A stretch of DNA of 64,000 bases, taken from Noviherbaspirillum cavernae (lineage in GTDB: Bacteria; Pseudomonadota; Gammaproteobacteria; Burkholderiales; Burkholderiaceae_D). Position numbers and translations under genes: made by a program. How positions within the stretch are numbered: position 1 is the first letter of the stretch; each line of letters opens with the position of its first letter. Below the pieces are notes generated by a model, which saw only the letters and a program-made list of their open reading frames with translations, ran no database searches and was not told the DNA's origin. The stretch covers positions 1,922,001 through 1,986,000 of the forward strand of contig NZ_QYUN01000002.1 of NCBI RefSeq assembly GCF_003590875.1, given 5' to 3'. Of this stretch, positions 1 to 7,637 are shown one piece after another.

Positions 1-79
1 GACTGGTACCGGTCGCACCCATGATTGCGAGAAGCTTTCTCCGTCTGGCAAACCAGTCCGATGCTGCATTCGTGTTCAT
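1..79 (-). CDS. N-terminus of a probable Tat-exported protein (partial, runs off the window)
   Basis: Reading leftwards, an ATG at 79 is preceded by a strong Shine-Dalgarno (AAGGAGGG, about 84–91) and stays open to the window edge for 26 codons. The visible residues include RRRKLLAIMGATG, which resembles a twin-arginine export signal: an Arg pair, then a basic residue, then a hydrophobic start. It lies 71 bp downstream of two cytochrome c genes on the same strand, so it is probably the catalytic partner of those electron carriers. Molybdopterin aldehyde/xanthine-type dehydrogenases and other periplasmic dehydrogenases often have such neighbours. The enzyme class cannot be fixed from 26 residues. 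Confidence 0.6.
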   Translation of the reverse strand, partial: MNTNAASDWFARRRKLLAIMGATGTS

Positions 80-150
80 GCCGCCCTCCTTCGTCAATTG
101 CGCGCACCCTGCCGCGATTCAGCATCGAAATGCTTCGCGCTCATGAACTT

Positions 151-1431
151 CTACTCCAGCGGCACGGAACGCAGCCGCGTCACCTGCGCCGGATACACCA
201 TCGCCGCGTGATTGCCCCATGAATTGCGGATGTAGGACACGACCGCCGCGACTTCCTGATCGTTCAGGATCGCACCGAACGGCGGCATGCCGTACGGACG
301 CGGGTTGCCCTCGGTGCTAGGCGGATAGCCGCCGTGCAGCACGGCACGCACGGGATTGACGAAGGTATCGAGCTGGATGGCACGATTGCCCGCCAGTGCG
401 GGGAAGCCGGGCGGCTCTCCTGCGCCGGACGGCTTGTGGCATTCAACGCAGTGTTTCTGATAGATGGCCGCCCCCAGCTTCAAGGCATACTGGTTCTCCG
501 GTTTGGCGGCGACCATGGTGTGGGTGTCGTCCTCTTCCGGCGTTTGCGGCAGCGAGCGCAGGTACGTGCTCATCGCGCGGATATCGCTTTCCGTCAGATG
601 CTGCAGGCTTTCGCGCACCACCTCCGCCATGGGCCCCGATGCGACTCCGCGCGCCGATACGCCGGTCCTGAGCAGGTCGGCGATGTGCTGCAGCTCCCAG
701 CTGCCGAGTCCGGCTTCGGACTCCGACGTCAAGGACGGCGCGTACCAGTTCGATATCGGAATCACCGCGCCGCCCAGATCGTTTTTCGTCTCCGTCGCGC
801 CGAGTATGTTGCGCGCGGTATGGCAGGCATTGCAATGGCCGAGGCCCTGCACCAGATAGGCGCCGCGATTCCATTCGACGCTGCGGCTTTGCTCCGGCTT
901 GAACTCGCCCGGGCGGAAATAGAGCGCGCGCCATGCCACCAGCAAGTTGCGCTGGTTGAAGGGGAAGCGCAGTTCCGGCTCCCTGTCTTGCTGGACCACC
1001 GGCGCAAGCGTTCTGAAATACGCGAACATCGCATCCGCATCGGCCCGCGTCACCATGGTGTAGTTCGGATACGGAAAGGCCGGATACAGCAGCTTGCCGT
1101 CCCTGCCCTTGCCGTTATGGATGGCGCGCCAGAAATCATCCGCCGTCCAGCTGCCGATGCCGGTCGCGGTGTCAGGTGTGATGTTGGAAGAATAGATGGT
1201 GCCGAACGGCGTCTCGATGCCGCGTCCACCCGCAAACGGCGCGCCGCCTCGCACGGTGTGGCACGCGAGGCAATCGCCTGCCCGCACCAGATAGCTGCCG
1301 CGCTCGATCATTTGCGCCGCATTGGTGGCTGGCTGCGATGCGCTTCCCTTGTCTTCCGCGAGACCGAGATAAAGGCCCGCGCCCAGCACGGCGACGAGGA
1401 TGATGGCAATCACCAGAAAAATGCGTTTCAT
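151..1431 (-). CDS. Membrane-anchored/periplasmic three-heme cytochrome c (dehydrogenase cytochrome subunit type)
   Basis: This 426-residue protein has an N-terminal hydrophobic segment (about residues 4–23) and three CxxCH heme c sites: CLACH near 54, CNACH near 200 and CVECH near 328. That layout matches the cytochrome subunits of membrane-bound alcohol, aldehyde and related dehydrogenases, which pass electrons from a periplasmic dehydrogenase to quinone or a terminal oxidase. The start is supported by GGGAG 8–12 bases upstream. It follows the diheme gene at 2190–1444 by 12 bp and precedes the partial possibly Tat-exported gene at the window edge, so the three probably form one redox operon. 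The substrate is unknown. Confidence 0.88.
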   Translation of the reverse strand: MKRIFLVIAIILVAVLGAGLYLGLAEDKGSASQPATNAAQMIERGSYLVRAGDCLACHTVRGGAPFAGGRGIETPFGTIYSSNITPDTATGIGSWTADDFWRAIHNGKGRDGKLLYPAFPYPNYTMVTRADADAMFAYFRTLAPVVQQDREPELRFPFNQRNLLVAWRALYFRPGEFKPEQSRSVEWNRGAYLVQGLGHCNACHTARNILGATETKNDLGGAVIPISNWYAPSLTSESEAGLGSWELQHIADLLRTGVSARGVASGPMAEVVRESLQHLTESDIRAMSTYLRSLPQTPEEDDTHTMVAAKPENQYALKLGAAIYQKHCVECHKPSGAGEPPGFPALAGNRAIQLDTFVNPVRAVLHGGYPPSTEGNPRPYGMPPFGAILNDQEVAAVVSYIRNSWGNHAAMVYPAQVTRLRSVPLE

Positions 1432-1443
1432 TTGTCGTCTCCC

Positions 1444-2190
1444 TTACTTCTGCGAAAAGCTTCCGCAGGCGATCGGAAGGTGGACGCCGGTCGCTTGCGA
1501 CGGCGCATAGTCGGGCGGAACCGGCTGCGACGCCAGCCATGCCGATACCGCGCTGATGTCTTCCACCGTCAGGCGCTGCGTGATCTCACCCATGCAATCG
1601 GGTGCAGCAGCGCGCCGTGCGCCGCTTCGCCATGCGCCGAACTGGCCGTTGATGTAATCGCGCGGAAGCCCGAGCAGACCGGGGATCGACGGCGCGATGC
1701 CGGTCAGCTTTTCACCGTGGCACGCCGCGCATGACGGAATGTTCTTCGTTGCGTCGCCGACCATCGCGAGGGTGCGTCCGCGATCCACCACTGCTTGCGG
1801 CTGGTTCGAGATTTGCGGTGCGGGATATGGCGGATGCTGTTCCGCAAAGTAAACCGCGAGCTCCTTCAGGTAGTCGTCGGACAGATGCTGCACCATGTAG
1901 ATCATCATCGGATACTGCTTGCGCCGCCCTTCCTTGAAATTCAGCAACTGGTTGTAGAGATAACCGGCCGGCTTGCCCGCGATGCGCGGATAGTAGCCAT
2001 CGCTCGCCGCCCGTCCTTCCTTGCCGTGACACGCCATGCAGGGTACGGCGCGCTTTGTCATCGTGTCGGTGTCGAGGGGTCTGGATGGTTCTGCTGCAAG
2101 TGCTTGCGCGGTGAATGCACTCGCAAGCGCACAGACGGCAGTGCATAAGGAAACGAAGGATGGCAGGAATCGCGGCATGGGAAAGGACAT
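1444..2190 (-). CDS. Diheme cytochrome c (c4-like)
   Basis: This 248-residue protein has a signal peptide (cleavage probably after ALA near residue 33) and two CxxCH motifs, CMACH at about 51 and CAACH at about 154, each in a cytochrome c domain of roughly 90–100 residues. The arrangement is that of cytochrome c4-like periplasmic electron carriers. It is the first gene of the leftward unit that continues into the three-heme cytochrome and the partial dehydrogenase-like gene. A purine-rich stretch (GAGAGAAC) precedes the ATG. A role as a soluble shuttle for the neighbouring dehydrogenase is inferred from context only. Confidence 0.85.
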   Translation of the reverse strand: MSFPMPRFLPSFVSLCTAVCALASAFTAQALAAEPSRPLDTDTMTKRAVPCMACHGKEGRAASDGYYPRIAGKPAGYLYNQLLNFKEGRRKQYPMMIYMVQHLSDDYLKELAVYFAEQHPPYPAPQISNQPQAVVDRGRTLAMVGDATKNIPSCAACHGEKLTGIAPSIPGLLGLPRDYINGQFGAWRSGARRAAAPDCMGEITQRLTVEDISAVSAWLASQPVPPDYAPSQATGVHLPIACGSFSQK

Positions 2191-2339
2191 GTTCTCTCAG
2201 CAATCGAGTGGTGCGGTATTGTATTGTCTTTCACATTCATTGACAGACGGCACCGGTGCGTTGCCCTGTTGCTGCGCATCGGCACGTGCGTCCTGCAACA
2301 ATCAGTATCAATCACTTCGGCACGAACGCAAGCTGCCTT

Positions 2340-3083
2340 CTATCCATCGATATGCGCGACCAGCGGCAGATGATCGGATGCAATGCGCGCCAGCGGCGTG
2401 TCGTGCCGTTCGACATGTACCAGCCGGTGACGCGGTCGGATCCAGATTCGGTCGAGCGCGAAGATCGGCCAGCGCGCGGGAAACGTGGCCGGCGCGGGCA
2501 CCGCCTCGAAGTGTGACACCAGCCAGCGCAGCGGCCTGCCCCACATGAACCATTCATTGACGTCGCCCAGAAGAATGACCGCCATCTGATCAGTGTCGAA
2601 TACCTGCAGCAGGCGACGAATCTGATCGCGCCGCTCGGCTGGACGCAAACCCAGATGCGTGGCGATCACCCGCAGGGGATGGCCATGGCAATCGACATCC
2701 GCATCCACCGCGCCGCGCGGTTCGCGGCTGCCGAAGGACAAGTCGATCGCGCGCGTGTCGCGAATTGCATAGCGGCTCAACACCGCATTGCCATAGCGCC
2801 GCTCCATTCCCTGTCCGGTCGGGCCCTCCGTGGAATGAAAACCGGTCACATCCTGCAGCATCGCCAGCACATTGGGAGATCCATTTCCGCCGAGCGGCAC
2901 TTCCTGCAAGGCAATGATGTCCGCGTTCATCTCATGCAGCACATCGCCTACGCGCATCGGCGCAAACTCGCCATCCCACCCCACCGCCCCATGAATGTTG
3001 TAGGTGGCGACCGTGAGCGGCCACGGGTTCAGGTCGGGCACTGCTTCCGAAAAATCCGGCGTGATGACAGTAGTCAAGCTCAT
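2340..3083 (-). CDS. Endonuclease/exonuclease/phosphatase (EEP) family hydrolase
   Basis: This 247-residue protein has the EEP fold signature: an N-terminal VATYNIHG strand, a central LQEVP with the metal-binding Glu, GDVNEW in the middle and SDHLPLVAHI at the C-terminus. Members cleave phosphodiester or phosphomonoester bonds in nucleic acids or lipid headgroups, so the substrate cannot be read from sequence. Its ATG overlaps the TGA of the upstream phospholipase D/VTT gene by 4 bp (ATGA), which implies translational coupling. EEP and PLD genes often pair in Proteobacteria, and a joint role in phospholipid metabolism is plausible. No signal peptide is seen, so the product is probably cytoplasmic. 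Confidence 0.85.
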   Translation of the reverse strand: MSLTTVITPDFSEAVPDLNPWPLTVATYNIHGAVGWDGEFAPMRVGDVLHEMNADIIALQEVPLGGNGSPNVLAMLQDVTGFHSTEGPTGQGMERRYGNAVLSRYAIRDTRAIDLSFGSREPRGAVDADVDCHGHPLRVIATHLGLRPAERRDQIRRLLQVFDTDQMAVILLGDVNEWFMWGRPLRWLVSHFEAVPAPATFPARWPIFALDRIWIRPRHRLVHVERHDTPLARIASDHLPLVAHIDG

Positions 3084-5263
3084 TTCGCCTCGACGCTCCG
3101 CCTTCCGGCAAAGAGGCGCTGCAGCAGCATTGCGAACCCCACCAGCAGCAGCACCACCGCACCAAGCACCGCAATCGATCCCATGCTCGGCGTGCGCACT
3201 GCCTCGGCCAGATAGTGGACGAACGTGACCATGACAACGATACCCGGCAGCATGCCCAACAGCGTCCCTATCATGAAATCGCGAAAACTGATATGCGACG
3301 CTCCAGCCACCAGGTTAACGAGCGTAAACGGCGCGATCGGCAGCATGCGCACGATGATCATCGCGACGATGCCGCGACGCGCGATTCGTTGACTCAGGCG
3401 ATTGACGCGCGCGCCGACCAGACGGCGCACCGTTTCACGCCCCAGCCGCCAGCCGATCCCATATGTCGCGGCCGCACTCAACAGGCTGCCGGCAATCGCA
3501 TAACTTGCACCAGCCACCGGTCCGAACACGACGCCGGTGACGGCAATCATCAGCGATACCGGCATCATCACCAAGCCGGCGATCACGTAACTCGCCACCA
3601 CCGCAAGCGGCGTGAACGGCAAATCATCAAGCCCGCGCGCAAAGCCGACGAGGGAATCGAGGTTCGCGTATTCGCGCAGCGGTGTCCAGCGCCACGCCAC
3701 AGCCAGCAAGACGAGCACGACCGCAAGCGCACCCAGCCCGAGCAGGCGGCGCGGCGCAGGCTTTGCCTCCTCCGGCACGAATTGCGAGACAAGTTCGTCC
3801 GCATCGATCGGCTGCTCGGGATCAAATATGGCTTGCTCCGGAATGAGCGCGTCGAGTTCCGGCGTGATCTGCGGGTCCATCGCATGCAGCGAGCGTGCCG
3901 GTCCCTGCAATGCCGCGATCGTCTGATGCAGGCCGCCATGTTGCCGCGCACAGTCCATCACGATGTCGGGCGTGGTATCGAGATGCTCCGCCAGCAGGCG
4001 GCTGCGCAAACGAGCAATCGCGTGGCGAATGCGCTCCTTCTCCGCATCGCTGCCGTACGCCTCGAACGCGAGATTGCATTCCGTATCGAACACCATCGAA
4101 CGGTTGCTGAGGTTGGCCGAGCCGACGCAAAACACATCGTCGTCCATTGCGAACACCTTGCTGTGGACGTTGAGGCAGCCTTGATCCAGATCCGGAATGT
4201 GCGGACAGTACAGCCGGTAACGGCCGTGCGCGTCGGCTTCCTGCAAGCGCCGATGCAGGCGGGCGCGCAAGACGCCCATCGTCGCCTCCTCCAGCCAGCC
4301 GCTCTGTGTGCGGGGCGAAATGACCGCCACTTCAGGCCCCTCGGTCTCGGCCAGGCGCGCGGCGAGCGCGTTGCTGATCACAGCGGAAGTGAAATACTGG
4401 TTCTCGAAGAACAGGTCGCGGCGCGCTGCTGCGATCGCATCGAGATACAGTTGCCGCACTTCAAAAACTCCCGGACGTCCCTCATAGGCCGGCTCGGTTC
4501 GTGCAATCGCGATATCGATGTTCGTCAGATCAGGCGTCACATCGTGCGGCCATGGATCGCATTCCGAGTGCGGTGCGGTCGCAGGCCAGTGTCCGGTCGC
4601 ATGTTGCCAGCGTACGCGGCAAAGGTCTGCCAGCGCACGTGCGGCATTGCCATCCACCATCGACTGCACATCATGGAACGGGCCATATGTCCTGCCGTCG
4701 ATACCGCGGCGCAGCGGCAGATGACAGGCATGTTCCGGCGTATCCCATCGGCTGCGCGTCAGATCGAGTCCGCCGACGAACGCCAGCTTGTCGTCGATCA
4801 CGACGATCTTCTGATGATGCGACGCACCGATCGGATGATGTCCGTCCATGAAGAATGCAAGCCGCCGGTCCGTGCGCCAGCCCATCTTGTACACCGGCAG
4901 CCACTCGCGCTCCAGCGCGTACAGCATCGCGAAATCCCAGTTGAGGACATAGGCATGCAAGCCGGGATTGGCCGCGACCACCTCATGCAGGAAATCGCCC
5001 AGCGGCTCCGGAAAGCCGTCGTTCGCGCCTTCCGGCAACAGCAGCGTGCGGCTGTCGATATCCCAGCTGAGGATGAAGATACTGTGCCGCGCTTCCCGCA
5101 ATGCCGCGCGCACCGCCTTGAAATACGCCGCGGCGTCCACCAGCATACTGAAGCGATGCGCATGTTCGACACGCCAGCAGTTGCGCCCGGGTTGCAACAG
5201 ACGCGGCGCGCTTGATGAAACTGCCGTCGAGGTAGCTGCGAGAGATTCTTCTTGTGATCGCAT
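3080..5263 (-). CDS. Phospholipase D (two HKD motifs) fused to a C-terminal VTT/DedA-type membrane domain
   Basis: This protein of about 727 residues has two HxKx4D phospholipase D motifs, HQKIVVID and HSKVFAMD, each followed by G(G/S)xN/D-type residues (VGGLDL, VGSANLSNRS). The first two thirds is therefore a cardiolipin-synthase/PLD-like phosphatidyltransferase or hydrolase. The C-terminal 200 residues are hydrophobic with the VTT pattern (GVVFGPVAGASYA, GWRLGRE), as in DedA/TVP38 membrane proteins. I chose the ATG at 5263 (MRSQEESL). The frame stays open to 5392, but the extra 43 residues look non-coding. The next gene (EEP) overlaps by ATGA. The likely role is membrane phospholipid remodelling; the exact reaction is unknown. 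Confidence 0.85.
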   Translation of the reverse strand: MRSQEESLAATSTAVSSSAPRLLQPGRNCWRVEHAHRFSMLVDAAAYFKAVRAALREARHSIFILSWDIDSRTLLLPEGANDGFPEPLGDFLHEVVAANPGLHAYVLNWDFAMLYALEREWLPVYKMGWRTDRRLAFFMDGHHPIGASHHQKIVVIDDKLAFVGGLDLTRSRWDTPEHACHLPLRRGIDGRTYGPFHDVQSMVDGNAARALADLCRVRWQHATGHWPATAPHSECDPWPHDVTPDLTNIDIAIARTEPAYEGRPGVFEVRQLYLDAIAAARRDLFFENQYFTSAVISNALAARLAETEGPEVAVISPRTQSGWLEEATMGVLRARLHRRLQEADAHGRYRLYCPHIPDLDQGCLNVHSKVFAMDDDVFCVGSANLSNRSMVFDTECNLAFEAYGSDAEKERIRHAIARLRSRLLAEHLDTTPDIVMDCARQHGGLHQTIAALQGPARSLHAMDPQITPELDALIPEQAIFDPEQPIDADELVSQFVPEEAKPAPRRLLGLGALAVVLVLLAVAWRWTPLREYANLDSLVGFARGLDDLPFTPLAVVASYVIAGLVMMPVSLMIAVTGVVFGPVAGASYAIAGSLLSAAATYGIGWRLGRETVRRLVGARVNRLSQRIARRGIVAMIIVRMLPIAPFTLVNLVAGASHISFRDFMIGTLLGMLPGIVVMVTFVHYLAEAVRTPSMGSIAVLGAVVLLLVGFAMLLQRLFAGRRSVEAK

Positions 5264-5598
5264 AGGCGCCGTGTTGAAAGGAAACGATGAGGGTTTCCTT
5301 GTTCGACGGTGGAATGCGAAGGAGGTTTCTGGACGTTGCGTGTCAGACGAGGTTTGTTGATTCAGTCCGGCCGTTTTTTCATCGACAAGCAAGAGTTGGC
5401 GTTGTCATTCCGAACGAAGGTGAGGAATTTCATGCCTGGCATGACGTCAACACCGAAGATTTCTCACTACGTTCGAAATGACAGAGGACCCGCATATCAT
5501 TTATTGCGTTATTTCGAATACTGCTCCAGAGCTGCAATCTGTACGGAAATATGATGTGGAGCAATCATCCCTTGTCGCGCAAACCAGATCGCGCCCTG
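5264..5598. other. 335-bp intergenic stretch between tesB and the PLD/VTT gene
   Basis: No convincing gene is present. The stretch should hold the promoter of the PLD/VTT–EEP unit and the end of the tesB transcript. Its one clear structure is the inverted repeat at 5403–5483, described separately. Short open frames here lack ribosome binding sites and recognisable protein content. Confidence 0.6.
5403..5483. repeat. Imperfect inverted repeat, REP/MITE-like
   Basis: The left arm begins TGTCATTCCGAACGAAGG and the right arm, read on the other strand, begins TGTCATTTCGAACGTAG. About 22 of the outer 25 positions pair, allowing one extra base, and roughly 30 bp lie between the arms. Short palindromes starting GTCATTCCGAACG occur dispersed in many bacterial genomes, so this is probably a repetitive extragenic element and not a gene-specific terminator. 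Its copy number cannot be judged from this window. Confidence 0.6.
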
Positions 5599-6456
5599 TC
5601 ATTTTTCCCGCAAGCGGATCAACCCCTCCTGCGTCAAGGTCGCCACCAGCACGCCTTCGATGTCGTAGACATGCGCGAAGGACAGTCCGCGTCCGCCCGA
5701 TGCGTTCGGGCTTTCCATCGAGAAGAGCAGCCACTCGTCCATGCGGAACGGTCGGTGAAACCAGATCGTGTGGTCGAGACTGGCGATCTGCAGGCGCGGA
5801 TCGCCCAGCTTCACGCCGTGCGGCTGCAAGGAGGTCCACAGCAATCCGTAATCGGAGACATACGCAAACAGCGTTTCATGCGTCAACGGATCGTCCGGCA
5901 GGCGGATCGGCGATTTCACCCATACCTGCTTGTGCGTGGCGGTCGCGTTGTGGCTGTAGAGGTCGCCGCCGTGCGCGGCACGGAAATCGACCGGAACCGG
6001 CAGGAACGGACGCCCGTATTTGGCGGCGCTGTCTTTCCATGTCTGGATGCTGGAGGCCAGTTCCTCCGGTTTCGCTGTGGCCGGTGCCGGCTTCTGATGC
6101 GACAGACCTTCCTCTTCCGTCTGGAAGGAGATCGATGTCACGAAAATGCGCCGTCCTTCCTGCACCGCCACCACGCGGCGCGTGCTGAACGAGCCGCCGT
6201 CGCGCACGCGCTCCACCTCGTACTCGATCGGCAGCCGGTGATTGCCGGGCAGGATGAACAGGGAATGCAGCGAATGCGGGCGGCGATTTTCCACCGTCAC
6301 TGTGGCGGCATGGAGCGCCTGCCCCAGTACCTGACCGCCAAACACATTGGGGCTGCCCATGAAGTGGCTCTGCCCGCGATAGCGATCGGGGCCGATCTGT
6401 TCCAGCTTCAGCAGGTCCAGTATTTCTTCGGTGTTGTAGAGCGCGTCGTCCGGCAT
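5599..6456 (-). CDS. tesB: Acyl-CoA thioesterase II
   Basis: This 285-residue double-hotdog protein hydrolyses medium/long-chain acyl-CoA to free fatty acid and CoA in the cytoplasm. Characteristic stretches are FGGQVLGQAL near the N-terminus, HSLHSLFILPG in the first hotdog, SLDHTIWFHRPF with the active-site Asp, and TQEGLIR with the active-site Gln at the C-terminus. I prefer the ATG at 6456 (MPDDALYN); a TTG at 6477 would add seven residues. The length matches the family. The gene stands alone on the minus strand, downstream of the ROK gene and separated from it by about 150 bp. Confidence 0.92.
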   Translation of the reverse strand: MPDDALYNTEEILDLLKLEQIGPDRYRGQSHFMGSPNVFGGQVLGQALHAATVTVENRRPHSLHSLFILPGNHRLPIEYEVERVRDGGSFSTRRVVAVQEGRRIFVTSISFQTEEEGLSHQKPAPATAKPEELASSIQTWKDSAAKYGRPFLPVPVDFRAAHGGDLYSHNATATHKQVWVKSPIRLPDDPLTHETLFAYVSDYGLLWTSLQPHGVKLGDPRLQIASLDHTIWFHRPFRMDEWLLFSMESPNASGGRGLSFAHVYDIEGVLVATLTQEGLIRLREK

Positions 6457-6610
6457 GGGTTGTTGTCCGATAAGCAAGTGGCGGGAATGAGCAGGAGGAA
6501 GCCATGACAGAAAAGACCGGTCATGCTTTTTTCAGATCATAACGGATTTGCCGGATTGAAGGTGTCGCGTCATTGCCGTTTGAGTTGCCTTTTCGCGACG
6601 CTCTGCCTTG

Positions 6611-7594
6611 CTATGAATGGAATGCCTGCCACGGCGCGCTCTTGCGCCATTCCGCAATCCAGGCAGGCGGCATCGCGAGGCTGAACGCGCCGATGTCGGC
6701 GACGAAATTGGCCAGTCCCGCCGGCACGATGGAAACGCCTTTCGTCAGCGCCTGCAGCCGCGATTCGACCTCCTGCATGACGATGGGCCCGAGCCAGTCG
6801 CCATGATGCAGCCATACGCTGCCGCCGACGACGAAGACGCTGGTGTCGAGTGTGATGGTGAGGTTGTAGAGCGCGCGGCCCAGCCACCGTGCCGCCTCGA
6901 CCACGATGGCGCGCGCTGCCGGTTCGCCGTCGCGGGCCGACTGGAACAGCTCCGGTGCCGGAATGCCGTGCGCATTGCTCAGGTTGCGGCCGGATATGAG
7001 GGATTCGAGGTCGCCGCGATTGCCGCAGCCGCATTCGGCGGCGGACTCCGGGTTCAACAGCATGTGCCCCGCATGTCCGGCGTTGCCGTGTTTTCCGCGC
7101 AGCACATTGCCATCGACACACAGGCCGAAGCCGATGCCCGTGCTCCAGGTAACGTAGACGCAATTGGCCGCATCCTGCACTGCGCCGAAGGTCCGTTCGG
7201 CCATCAGCGCAGTGACACAATCGTTCTCGATGACGACGTGCTGGAAGCGTTCGCGCAGCACCCGTTCCAGCGGAATGACGGTCCAGTCGTTGGGCAGATC
7301 CGTGCGATGTCCCAGCCCGCCGCAGATGTTGGGCGTGGCGAGTTCTATCATGCCGACATTCGCCACGAACGGGCCGCAGGAACCGACGCCGACCGTTTGC
7401 AATCTGTTGAAATCGATTCCCGCCTTGTCGCAGGCCTGCTTCAACAGTGCAATGGCCTGCTCCGGCACCGCACGCGGCGTCCCGGTCTTGATGGTCGCTT
7501 GCGAAACCCGTGCAAGCGGCCCTGTGACATCGGCCACGCTGGCGGCAATCTTGGTACCGCCGATGTCGAGCGCGCCGACAAGAAGTGATTCCAT
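6611..7594 (-). CDS. ROK-family sugar kinase with altered family motifs
   Basis: This 327-residue protein starts with the ATP-binding DIGGTK motif (about residues 10–15) and has the catalytic END motif (near 123–125), so it is a ROK-type hexokinase (glucokinase/fructokinase class). Two family hallmarks are changed. The usual ExGH sugar/zinc motif reads HAGH (about 174–177), and the CxCGxxGCxE zinc site reads CGCGNRGDLE, with Asp in place of the third Cys near 195. Substrate or metal use may therefore differ. The ATG at 7594 has AAGG about nine bases upstream; an earlier ATG at 7648 would overlap the GH15 stop. Placement behind the trehalose/GH15 genes suggests phosphorylation of released glucose. 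Confidence 0.85.
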   Translation of the reverse strand: MESLLVGALDIGGTKIAASVADVTGPLARVSQATIKTGTPRAVPEQAIALLKQACDKAGIDFNRLQTVGVGSCGPFVANVGMIELATPNICGGLGHRTDLPNDWTVIPLERVLRERFQHVVIENDCVTALMAERTFGAVQDAANCVYVTWSTGIGFGLCVDGNVLRGKHGNAGHAGHMLLNPESAAECGCGNRGDLESLISGRNLSNAHGIPAPELFQSARDGEPAARAIVVEAARWLGRALYNLTITLDTSVFVVGGSVWLHHGDWLGPIVMQEVESRLQALTKGVSIVPAGLANFVADIGAFSLAMPPAWIAEWRKSAPWQAFHS

Positions 7595-7637
7595 CTTTTC
7601 TGCCTTGTCTGATCTGTCGGATGATCTTGCGGACGCA

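Noticed and set aside
334..1734. Long plus-strand open frame across the cytochrome c genes
   Set aside because: Antisense to two genes with intact heme motifs; Arg/His/Ala-rich content with no signature, a typical high-GC mirror frame.
3215..5215. 666-codon plus-strand frame opposite the PLD/VTT gene
   Set aside because: Antisense shadow, very rich in Arg/His/Gln, no domain; the minus strand carries both HKD motifs.
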